Source: Opitutia bacterium UBA3151 (GTDB lineage Bacteria > Verrucomicrobiota > Verrucomicrobiia > Opitutales > Seribacteraceae). From it: a stretch of DNA of 7,538 nt. The notes beneath the pieces were generated by a model that was given only the letters and a program-made list of their open reading frames with translations, was not told the DNA's origin and searched no databases. Position numbers and translations under genes: made by a program. Each line of letters begins with the position of its first letter. The stretch's first letter is position 1. The stretch spans positions 1 through 7,538 of the forward strand of contig DEYT01000157.1 of NCBI GenBank assembly GCA_002364975.1. The letters are read 5' to 3'. Shown here piece by piece: positions 1 to 6,375 of the stretch.

Positions 1-3000
1 TTCTGCGGGTGTAGAGTATCCAAATTCGGTGGAACAGACTCAAACATCATATTCATTCACCCCTGCAGAATTTCAAATTGGGAGCGTTGATGTAAATGGC
101 TCTATTCTTTCAATTACGCTTTCTAGTCCAGGAACAGGCTATAAAGAGGCACCAAGAGTAGTCATTTCCGGAGGGGGAGGATTCGGTGCGGAAGCGGAAG
201 CGGTTTTGGATGGAACGGGAGGAATAGCGAGTGTAACCATTGAAAACGGAGGTCGTGGGTATTTCAATATCGATGCCAATAATGTACCCAGTGCAAGCCT
301 GGTACAAGCACCCGTGCTTTTTGGAAGTGAGTTAGATGCAAATCTATCCGTAAGGCTTGGAGGTTATTTGGGTGAGATTGGTAGGTGTTCCGCTTGTGTA
401 AGCGGGGACCACGCACATAAGGACAATATATTTACTTCCAAATTCTATCATCATCTTGATGCCTGGGTTGAAATTTGGGACCGAAATCGAACCGAGGAGG
501 AAATCGATGAAAATGGTGACCGAGCCCTTGCTACCGCAAAAATAAGAAATGGGGTTATTGAAAAAATTATAGTTGTTAAAAGTGGTCGCGGATATATTGA
601 TCCGATTGTGCGAGTACGGGGTACTCCTCCGCATCATAATTATCACACTTCCATGAAAGACCATTCAGATTATGGAGTTTGGGGTTCGGATAGAAACCGG
701 ATCCCATCAGATAAAGTAACCCGTCATTGGAGGTGTGTAAACCCAAGAGAGGATAAAGTGGGTAACTTAGTTGAATGCGGTCATATTTTTGAAGGACAAT
801 ATCCACCCGAACAATGCCCGGGGGAAGTTGATGAAGATTTTCCATTGGGTGAAGCAAGCACAAACCAAGCAATCACAGATTGGTTATCTAGACATATACC
901 CAGTGGAGATCATCCGCATCAGCATTGTAACAGTAGCCTTTACAATTATGACAACTCGAAGCATTTAACCGCAAATTTTAGAAGTCGAAGATGTGGAGGC
1001 ACCAAGGCAAATTTTGTTCTGTTGAATGACCTATATCGTACACCCTATGAAAATTGGGAACCTTTTGACGCCAACTTATCAGCCCTTGTTGAGGGTGGAA
1101 GAATTCAGGAAATTGTAGTTTTGAGCGGTGGTTCAATGTATGCAGCATCCGAAGTTTTTGCTGAGGGTTCTGGAACTGGGGTAGATGCCATTCCCATCTA
1201 TGATGAAAGGGGAGAAAATGTTCGTGTCATTTATGATGATTCCAGGCTTAAGAATTTAGAAAATGATTTTCAAGTAACCGTTCCTAGTTTTCTCAAGCTT
1301 AAGGAGGGAGAAGCAGGCCGGGTTGTTTTCGATTACAGTGTCTTTTTACCGGATGGTGCGGGGCAAGGCTTTCAGGAAAGACCTTGGTCATGGGATTGGC
1401 TTGGATCCAATAATCCAACCTATGGACCTCGGGAAAAAGTGCTTGCCCGAACCGTAAAATCGGAAGAAGTTTCTGAGATTTTCTTTTCTGAGGACGCAGT
1501 TAATTGGTCTTTTGGTGCTCCTCAACTTCTTGATAATCTTGGAGATCGGATCATGGATATCCGGGTAGACGATACAGGACTCTTTGATTCAAACCGGGTG
1601 ATAGAAGATGTTTCGATAACTTTCAGTTCCAGTCATTTACCAGACATTGATAGAGATAACTTGGTGGATTTTGTACCCGCGTCCGCAAATGCGTCCGGCA
1701 CCTTCCGGCTTACCGGCTTTCAATTGGATGAAAATGGAACATTTCAGCATGGAGACAGGAATCAAGCTCGCTCCCTTTATGTGGAGGAACCGGTCGTCAA
1801 CATTATACCTCAATTATTAACTATGAATGCCGAAACACCCTCAAGTTTCTTCCGTCTGAATGGTCAGGTAGATTATGATACCGAGGGGGAGCGAACTTAT
1901 TTTGATTTGTATGTGGATGATCAACTACCCTCTAAATTTTACTATGGATTTGGATCCAACGCGGATGGACTACCCGCAATGGGTGGTGAAATTATTGTCA
2001 CCGAAGGATTGCCAGGCATGAGTTGGGGAAAAAATGAACCTCTGGAGAGAAACATGACCGCGTACACCGACCAGAATGGGTATTATTTTATACCTAATTT
2101 AGACCCAGGTTTGTATAATGTAGGAGTTTTTCTGGAAGACAGAAAATTTCAAGACAGCACCTTTCGTCCGGATTCCAACTTGACGCGGGTGTCGGAAGTT
2201 TTATATGTCCCGGGCTTTCCGGAGTTACTTTTAGAAACAGACAGTCGTGGAGCAGGGGTAAGCCGATTGATTTGGTCAAGTGATTCGAGGAAATTAAGCC
2301 GGCCGGACGCAGACAACCTCATCACTGCCGACCAAACTGAGAGTGAATACGAACAGAAGACGCTCGAAGGGATTGGTGGAGGATTTCGACAAGGGGAGGT
2401 TCCCGAGTTGATCATTATACCGTACCCGATGAATTCAAATGATATTCTTCCCAATATTACGGTGAATGTTTTAACGAATGGAACATTGAAGCTGGAAATT
2501 ATTGATGATGAAAATACTACCGCATACGACCCCGACGACCGTTTTACCATTGGATACTCTTCCAATGTTCAGGGAGTCAACTTCCGTGAATTTTATCAAT
2601 TTTCAGAAAGCAATAGAAGCAACTGGGGTGGATCCGGAGATTCCGAGCTTACAGGAACACCATGGATGGAAATTTTTCCTAATGATTCGAATGGTTTGGG
2701 GGTATTGGAGGTGCCACTCGAGACTAGCCAAACAGGTTCAAACCCCTTCGAATTTGAGCTTCGGGCCTATGAAGCAAACGGTACTCAATTGGACACAAGT
2801 GGGGCTCAATGGAATCTTGTTTTAACTTTTGATCCTCCTGAACAAAACCAAACTTTAGTAGCTGAACTCAGTCAAACGACAGGTTCTACCACTTCAATCA
2901 GCTTGACTTCCACCCTTAGGGGATCGGGTATTGTCGACTTTGAAGTTTTAAGCCCAGGGACTTTTTATCAAGGAGGTTCTCAATCCAAAATTGTCTTATC

Positions 3001-6000
3001 AGGTGAACCACGAGGTTTTGAGGGAACTCTACTTGTAAACGCAGATGGAAATGTAACCGGAGTACAGGTTTTGAACTCTGGATCTGGATACACAACGGAG
3101 GATACGGTGACGATAGAAGATGGGAATGGAAGTAGTGCCCGCCTTGCCCCAATTCTTGGAGGTAAGCTGTATCTGGATGCAAGTTTGACAACGCCAAGTG
3201 GGCAAGTTCTACAATCCAGAACTCAAGTTTTTGCCTCCACTCGCAATCAATTATCGGACGATGAAAAATGGCTCGATCTTTATTTTGATTCGATCCAAGA
3301 CCGAAATAGCACATGGTGGGCTAGCGACCTAGATGATGATAATCTTACTAATCTTGAAGAAAAAGTGTACGGAACCCATCCTCTCAAAAATGATACTGAT
3401 GGAGATCTGCTGACAGATGACTTGGAAATTTCTTATCAAACCAATCCACACCAAGTTGATACTGACGGAGATGGCCTTACGGACTACAATGAAACAGTAG
3501 GAGATCCCTATGCTATCAATGGGTCCGAAGGAACCGACCCCAGAAAATTTGATACCGATAGAGATGGGATGAGTGATGGGTTTGAAGATTATTTGAAAAA
3601 TGAAGGAATTGATGTAACTCCAGTCTTAGCCAATACACAGGGAAAAACCCTAGGTGGTTACATTTTTAATTTAGATGAATATACAGGGAATTTATACATA
3701 AAGGTAAAAGTTATGAGTGCAAGTGATCCATCTGAGGTAGCGGAAGATTATGCAGTGCCTTGGATTCCAAAAAGTGATTCCTATCCCATACTTTACACTT
3801 TTGAAAACCTTCCCATGGAGAACAATGTTTCTGAACCTATTACCTATCAAGTTTCTGTTTTTCTGGATACATATCCTAATTTATCCCCAAATGGTAGTTA
3901 CGACAAAGGAGAGCCGTCAGCTTTTTGGGAGGGTATACTTACATCGAACACATTCTCCGCAAATTTGTTCCTACAAGAGGAGCCACCCGATATTTATTTT
4001 AGTTCTTCTAGCCATCAACAAATTACTTTGCCAGATCCGAGCAGTGGAACATTTTCATTCCCTTTGTCCATTACTGCATGGGATCTTTTGGATGGTTATT
4101 GGGATCTAAATTCCTCTAGTCCAGAAATTAAAATAACCAATGAAACCATGGGGTCTTTCCTCACTTTGGATAAGCCTAACTTACTGGCGACCGTGGATAG
4201 GTCTATTCCATTGGGTACATATACCATTTCTTACCAGGCAACGGATTCCTCAGGCAGCCAATCTGAAGTTCTTTCTCAAACAATAATTATCGATGATACA
4301 GAAGGTCCAGAATTTACTTTACTTGGAGAAAACCCTTATCCATTTCCATATGGTTCTAATTGGACTGATCCAGGTTGGTTGGTTTCTGATAATCGCGATG
4401 AAAATAGTACCATTCAGATATCCGTTTCAGAATCTCCCGACACCAATAAAATCGGCAGCTACACCCTCTCTTATTTGGCAATGGATAGTGCTGGTAATGT
4501 CACGACCAATGAACGAGTTGTTCAAGTCGTTGATACGGTTGCCCCGACCATTGTAGTAAGTGATTCACTAATTCTGGTTTCAAAAGGACAGGAATTTAGC
4601 CTTCCTGATTATTCTGCAACAGACAACTTGGACGGCGATGTAACCTCTGGTATTACCATAAGCGGGGATGGAGATGTTGATGTGAATGAGGTTGGAGATT
4701 ATCAAATTCAACTTTCGGTTACCGACAGCTCCGGTAACCAAGCTCAGTTATCCTTTATTATTCGAGTGGATCCTCCTGCCTATGCCATAAATGGAAATGC
4801 CATCGATGGATATCTGGTGGGTGCAAAAGTAATTTTCGATGCCGATGGCGACGGGCAACCTGATTTAGCTTCCACTTCATACACCCTGGAAAATGGTGAA
4901 TTTTCTCTCAGCTTTTCCCAAGAAGAACTGAACCTTTTTGACCTCAATTCAAATGGAATTTTAGATTCCAATGAAGGTAAAATTATTGTTTCAGGTGGGG
5001 TGGATTCCTCCACAAATGAACCGTTTGTTGGAACTCTACTGGCCGATCCAAATGCTTCCGTTGTGACTCCACTTACTTCTTTGATTAGTGGCCTAATGGA
5101 TTCCGGACTTGCAAAATCGGATGCTGAACAATTGCTTTCTAATAATTTTTCCTTACCCCAAGAGGTAGACCTGACCACTTTCGATCCCTATGAAAATGCA
5201 GCTATTGGAGTGAGTGAATCCAGTGATGTATTGATTGCCGGTGCCCGGATAGCAACCTTAATGAAACAGACCGAAACATTTGTCGGTTTGCTAAAGGGGG
5301 CAAGTTATAACTATGGCGAAGCAAGTACAGCATTGACCACGGTCCTTGCTACAAAGTTGATTGAGAACCAAAACAGCTTGGTAAATCCGCTTGACGACGG
5401 GATTGCAGAAATTGTTGCAGAGGTTGTTAATGATCAAGTAGCTACCAATCTTTTCACTTCAGAAGAGGTTGCCGAATTTGTACAAATCGTTCAAGTTAGT
5501 GATTCCCTTCACAAAACCTTGATCAATTCAGATAAAAGCCCAATAATAGTGGCGTCCGAAATTACCAAGCAACAACTTGCGGTAAAACAGAGCATATTAG
5601 ATGAATTGGAAGGGATTGAAAACCTTCAATCTGTTTCCTCCACGATTTCGCTTCAAACCCTGCAGAATAGTGCAGAAACTTTCTTGGAAGTAAATCTTTT
5701 TGCTCCAACTGCGGAGAATTTTACCTTGGTACTTGATAATCTTAATCTTTCCTCAAATCAGGAAATGGTATCGTTAGGAGCCTCAGATCTGGATGGGGAC
5801 GAAATAAGTTATTCCATTCTTTCTGGAAATGTCGACTCGGATGGAGATGGCATTGATTTCATTCAAATCAATCAAACTGGAAATTTGGTGCTTCAAGATG
5901 TCGGTGAAATTTCCAATCTCATTTCCCAGAGCTTATCCCTTTCCATTTCTTTGTCCGATTCAAGAGGAAAAACTAAAACCATCACTGGTGTTGTGATGGT

Positions 6001-6313
6001 GGACAATGCACTGGTAATGGAAAGTACGACTACTTCGGTAAATTCATGGATGAATTCGTCTTGGTTGGGCAGTTTCCACAAGACTGGAGGGCCTTGGATC
6101 TTTCATGAAAAACTTGGCTGGCAGTATCTTTATAAATTATCCACTGGAGGATACTGGTTTTGGGATAAAGATGATAGTTTTTGGTGGTGGTCTAGCCCAG
6201 AGACCTTTCCTTATGCATTCGATTATTCATCAAATAGTTGGATCTTTTTCGATCTCGATTCCAGCGAGATCAAGATTTATAATTTCAATGATGGAAAATG
6301 GAGAAACAAATAA
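1..6313 (+). CDS. Giant multidomain secreted/surface protein (5' partial)
   Basis: The reading frame is open from base 2 to the TAA at 6311-6313, so the gene starts upstream of the window. Residues are numbered from the in-frame GTG at 29, which is probably not the start: it has no convincing ribosome binding site and no signal peptide. Visible layout: GxGY glycine-rich beta repeats (about 21-90, 164-201, 350-390, 965-1045); Cys/His-rich insertions (120-322); a carboxypeptidase-regulatory/SdrD-B-like module around 665-705 (D681, G684, YYF 685-687, G694, Y696); TSP3-like calcium loops (1100-1187); Ig/cadherin-like domains (about 1320-1424, 1427-1502, 1506-1581); a module with an EF-hand-like loop (1638-1649) and VVTPLTSL at 1678-1685; a helical stretch (about 1722-1890); a cadherin-like domain (1892-1993); and a Trp-rich C-terminus (2007-2094). 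Residues 400-960 are mostly unrecognised beta-rich sequence. No catalytic motif is seen. The inferred role is an extracellular adhesin or structural surface protein. The exact function is unknown. Confidence 0.9.
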   Translation, partial: SAGVEYPNSVEQTQTSYSFTPAEFQIGSVDVNGSILSITLSSPGTGYKEAPRVVISGGGGFGAEAEAVLDGTGGIASVTIENGGRGYFNIDANNVPSASLVQAPVLFGSELDANLSVRLGGYLGEIGRCSACVSGDHAHKDNIFTSKFYHHLDAWVEIWDRNRTEEEIDENGDRALATAKIRNGVIEKIIVVKSGRGYIDPIVRVRGTPPHHNYHTSMKDHSDYGVWGSDRNRIPSDKVTRHWRCVNPREDKVGNLVECGHIFEGQYPPEQCPGEVDEDFPLGEASTNQAITDWLSRHIPSGDHPHQHCNSSLYNYDNSKHLTANFRSRRCGGTKANFVLLNDLYRTPYENWEPFDANLSALVEGGRIQEIVVLSGGSMYAASEVFAEGSGTGVDAIPIYDERGENVRVIYDDSRLKNLENDFQVTVPSFLKLKEGEAGRVVFDYSVFLPDGAGQGFQERPWSWDWLGSNNPTYGPREKVLARTVKSEEVSEIFFSEDAVNWSFGAPQLLDNLGDRIMDIRVDDTGLFDSNRVIEDVSITFSSSHLPDIDRDNLVDFVPASANASGTFRLTGFQLDENGTFQHGDRNQARSLYVEEPVVNIIPQLLTMNAETPSSFFRLNGQVDYDTEGERTYFDLYVDDQLPSKFYYGFGSNADGLPAMGGEIIVTEGLPGMSWGKNEPLERNMTAYTDQNGYYFIPNLDPGLYNVGVFLEDRKFQDSTFRPDSNLTRVSEVLYVPGFPELLLETDSRGAGVSRLIWSSDSRKLSRPDADNLITADQTESEYEQKTLEGIGGGFRQGEVPELIIIPYPMNSNDILPNITVNVLTNGTLKLEIIDDENTTAYDPDDRFTIGYSSNVQGVNFREFYQFSESNRSNWGGSGDSELTGTPWMEIFPNDSNGLGVLEVPLETSQTGSNPFEFELRAYEANGTQLDTSGAQWNLVLTFDPPEQNQTLVAELSQTTGSTTSISLTSTLRGSGIVDFEVLSPGTFYQGGSQSKIVLSGEPRGFEGTLLVNADGNVTGVQVLNSGSGYTTEDTVTIEDGNGSSARLAPILGGKLYLDASLTTPSGQVLQSRTQVFASTRNQLSDDEKWLDLYFDSIQDRNSTWWASDLDDDNLTNLEEKVYGTHPLKNDTDGDLLTDDLEISYQTNPHQVDTDGDGLTDYNETVGDPYAINGSEGTDPRKFDTDRDGMSDGFEDYLKNEGIDVTPVLANTQGKTLGGYIFNLDEYTGNLYIKVKVMSASDPSEVAEDYAVPWIPKSDSYPILYTFENLPMENNVSEPITYQVSVFLDTYPNLSPNGSYDKGEPSAFWEGILTSNTFSANLFLQEEPPDIYFSSSSHQQITLPDPSSGTFSFPLSITAWDLLDGYWDLNSSSPEIKITNETMGSFLTLDKPNLLATVDRSIPLGTYTISYQATDSSGSQSEVLSQTIIIDDTEGPEFTLLGENPYPFPYGSNWTDPGWLVSDNRDENSTIQISVSESPDTNKIGSYTLSYLAMDSAGNVTTNERVVQVVDTVAPTIVVSDSLILVSKGQEFSLPDYSATDNLDGDVTSGITISGDGDVDVNEVGDYQIQLSVTDSSGNQAQLSFIIRVDPPAYAINGNAIDGYLVGAKVIFDADGDGQPDLASTSYTLENGEFSLSFSQEELNLFDLNSNGILDSNEGKIIVSGGVDSSTNEPFVGTLLADPNASVVTPLTSLISGLMDSGLAKSDAEQLLSNNFSLPQEVDLTTFDPYENAAIGVSESSDVLIAGARIATLMKQTETFVGLLKGASYNYGEASTALTTVLATKLIENQNSLVNPLDDGIAEIVAEVVNDQVATNLFTSEEVAEFVQIVQVSDSLHKTLINSDKSPIIVASEITKQQLAVKQSILDELEGIENLQSVSSTISLQTLQNSAETFLEVNLFAPTAENFTLVLDNLNLSSNQEMVSLGASDLDGDEISYSILSGNVDSDGDGIDFIQINQTGNLVLQDVGEISNLISQSLSLSISLSDSRGKTKTITGVVMVDNALVMESTTTSVNSWMNSSWLGSFHKTGGPWIFHEKLGWQYLYKLSTGGYWFWDKDDSFWWWSSPETFPYAFDYSSNSWIFFDLDSSEIKIYNFNDGKWRNK
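89..298 (+). repeat. GxGY glycine-rich beta repeat, copy 1
   Basis: Residues 21-90 contain G37-Y38, then P42, a V/I strand, GGGG 48-51, an alternating A/E strand (AEAEAV 54-59), G64-G65-I66 and a second G77-Y78. This unit resembles the repeat 'GSGY..P.V.I.GGGG.GA.A.A....G.I..I.v..GG.GY' seen in many secreted marine bacterial proteins. Its function is not known. Confidence 0.6.
518..631 (+). repeat. GxGY beta repeat, copy 2 (second half of a unit)
   Basis: Residues 164-201 give an ATAKI strand, N174-G175-V176-I177, an IIVV strand and SGRGY 185-189 followed by P192 and VRVRG. This matches the second half of copy 1 plus the start of the next unit. The Cys/His-rich sequence on both sides appears to be inserted into the loops of this repeat. 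Confidence 0.5.
728..820 (+). other. Rubredoxin/zinc-ribbon-like knuckle segment
   Basis: Residues 234-264 read W-R-C, 13 residues, then C-G-H-I-F-E-G, two residues, P-P-E-Q-C-P. This resembles the C-terminal rubredoxin-like part of rubrerythrins (WRC-x2-CG-x2-HEG...P-x2-CP-x-C). Two differences are visible: the first Cys pair is separated by 13 residues instead of two, and the residue expected as the fourth cysteine (after C263-P264-G265) is E266. C300 or a nearby histidine could complete a site, or the site may be degenerate. Confidence 0.4.
1076..1198 (+). repeat. GxGY beta repeat, copy 3 (diverged)
   Basis: Residues 350-390 show a short strand (LSALV), GGRI 356-359, an IVVL strand and SGGSMY 366-371, in the same order as copies 1 and 2 but with the GxGY core changed. 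It follows the last Cys/His-rich insertion. Confidence 0.45.
2921..3163 (+). repeat. GxGY beta repeat, copy 4
   Basis: Residues 965-1045 repeat the layout far downstream: GSGIVDFEVLSPGTFY (965-980), a strand ending in VLSGE, a G-x-GTLLV strand, GNVTGVQVLNSGSGY and TVTIEDGNGSSA. This copy has no Cys/His-rich insertion. Confidence 0.55.
3326..3589 (+). repeat. Thrombospondin type 3-like calcium-loop repeats
   Basis: Residues 1100-1187 hold aspartate-rich loops: DLDDDNLTNLEE (1100-1111), DTDGDLLTDDLE (1122-1133), DTDGDGLTDYNE (1144-1155) and DTDRDGMSDGFE (1175-1186), with intervening 'GT/TNP' segments. At the DNA level the loops begin with near-identical 15-base units at 3392, 3458 and 3551. 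TSP3 loops bind calcium and stiffen extracellular linkers in many bacterial surface proteins. Confidence 0.85.
4307..4771 (+). other. Two tandem Ig-like (DUF5011/HYR-type) domains
   Basis: Residues 1427-1502 and 1506-1581 share the order: a DT..P/G linker, a 'D.....G' strand region, 'VSDNRDEN' or 'ATDNLDGDVTS', then 'G.Y....Y.A.DSAGN' or 'GDYQIQLSVTDSSGN', ending in V-V-D or V-D. This matches the DUF5011/HYR class of bacterial Ig-like domains found in surface adhesins. A related domain at about 1320-1424 precedes them (YQATDSSGSQSE). Confidence 0.75.
4781..5185 (+). other. EF-hand-like loop and VTPLTSL module
   Basis: Residues 1585-1719 begin with DGYLVGAKVIFDADGDGQPD and contain a near-perfect EF-hand-like loop at 1638-1649 (D1638, N1640, N1642, G1643, D1646, E1649). 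A GGVDSSTNEPFVGTL strand pair, VVTPLTSLISGL (1678-1689) and an LTTFDP motif (1715-1720) follow. The 'DGYL.GA.VF.D.N.DG...D ... VVTPLT.L' layout recurs in large marine bacterial surface proteins. Its role is not established as far as I know. A mostly helical stretch (about 1722-1890) comes next. Confidence 0.55.
6038..6310 (+). other. Trp-rich three-repeat C-terminal module
   Basis: The last 88 residues (2007-2094) contain 11 tryptophans and many Tyr/Phe. Three loose repeats start at W2023 (PWIFHEKLGWQY), W2043 (YWFWDKDDSFWWW) and W2071 (SWIFFDLDSSEIKIYNF). Similar aromatic C-termini occur, as I remember them, at the ends of large exported proteins of marine Verrucomicrobiota. The spacing recalls choline-binding-type wall repeats, but the sequence is different. 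A cell-surface or polymer-binding anchor is inferred. Confidence 0.6.
6300..6303 (+). promoter_or_regulatory. Ribosome binding site of the CARDB gene
   Basis: GGAG lies inside the last codons of the upstream gene, with nine bases between it and the ATG at 6313. It decides the start of the second gene. The stop and start codons share one base (TAATG), an arrangement known to favour translational coupling by terminating ribosomes. Confidence 0.7.
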
Positions 6314-6375
6314 TGCGTAAATCCATTTTAACTTATATTTTTCTCCTTTTTGGATTATTTGGTACAGTTTCAGGT
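6313..6375 (+). other. Signal peptide of the CARDB gene
   Basis: Codons 1-21 give a short basic start (MRK) and a hydrophobic core of about 14 residues rich in I, L, F and Y, ending in a small-residue cleavage region (T-V-S-G before Q22). This fits Sec export with signal peptidase I processing. There is no cysteine at the cleavage site, so it is not a lipoprotein signal. Confidence 0.8.

Larger units (their letters stand above)
386..994 (+). other. Cys/His-rich insertion region in the giant protein
   Basis: This coding segment (residues 120-322) contains every cysteine of the visible protein (C120, C123, C236, C250, C263, C300, C322) and 15 histidines, among them GDHAH 126-130, HH 141-142, HHNYH 202-206 and HPHQHC 295-300. 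The pattern suggests one or more metal sites or disulfides in an otherwise Cys-free extracellular protein. It is split by a short GxGY beta repeat at about 164-201. I do not recognise it as one named domain. Confidence 0.6.

Noticed and set aside
29..31. GTG at 29 as the true start of the giant gene
   Set aside because: The frame is open upstream to the window edge, there is no good ribosome binding site before 29, and no signal peptide follows, although the protein is clearly of a secreted type.
386..397. C120-x2-C123 as a thioredoxin or haem-binding motif
   Set aside because: The sequence is C-S-A-C-V, without the following His of a CxxCH haem site, and no thioredoxin fold features surround it.
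3392..3565. The 15-base near-repeats as a CRISPR or DNA-level tandem array
   Set aside because: They are in frame, unevenly spaced (66 and 93 bases apart) and explained by the TSP3 calcium loops they encode.
6251..6271. Perfect 7-base inverted repeat (GATCTCG/CGAGATC) with a 7-base loop near the end of gene 1
   Set aside because: It lies within coding sequence, 40 bases before the stop, has no T-tract after it and would cut off the coupled second gene. Probably chance.
6200..6310. A known C-terminal sorting signal (PEP-CTERM, LPXTG, type IX) on gene 1
   Set aside because: No terminal hydrophobic helix with basic tail, no LPXTG or PEP motif, and the end does not resemble the type IX Ig-like sorting domain.
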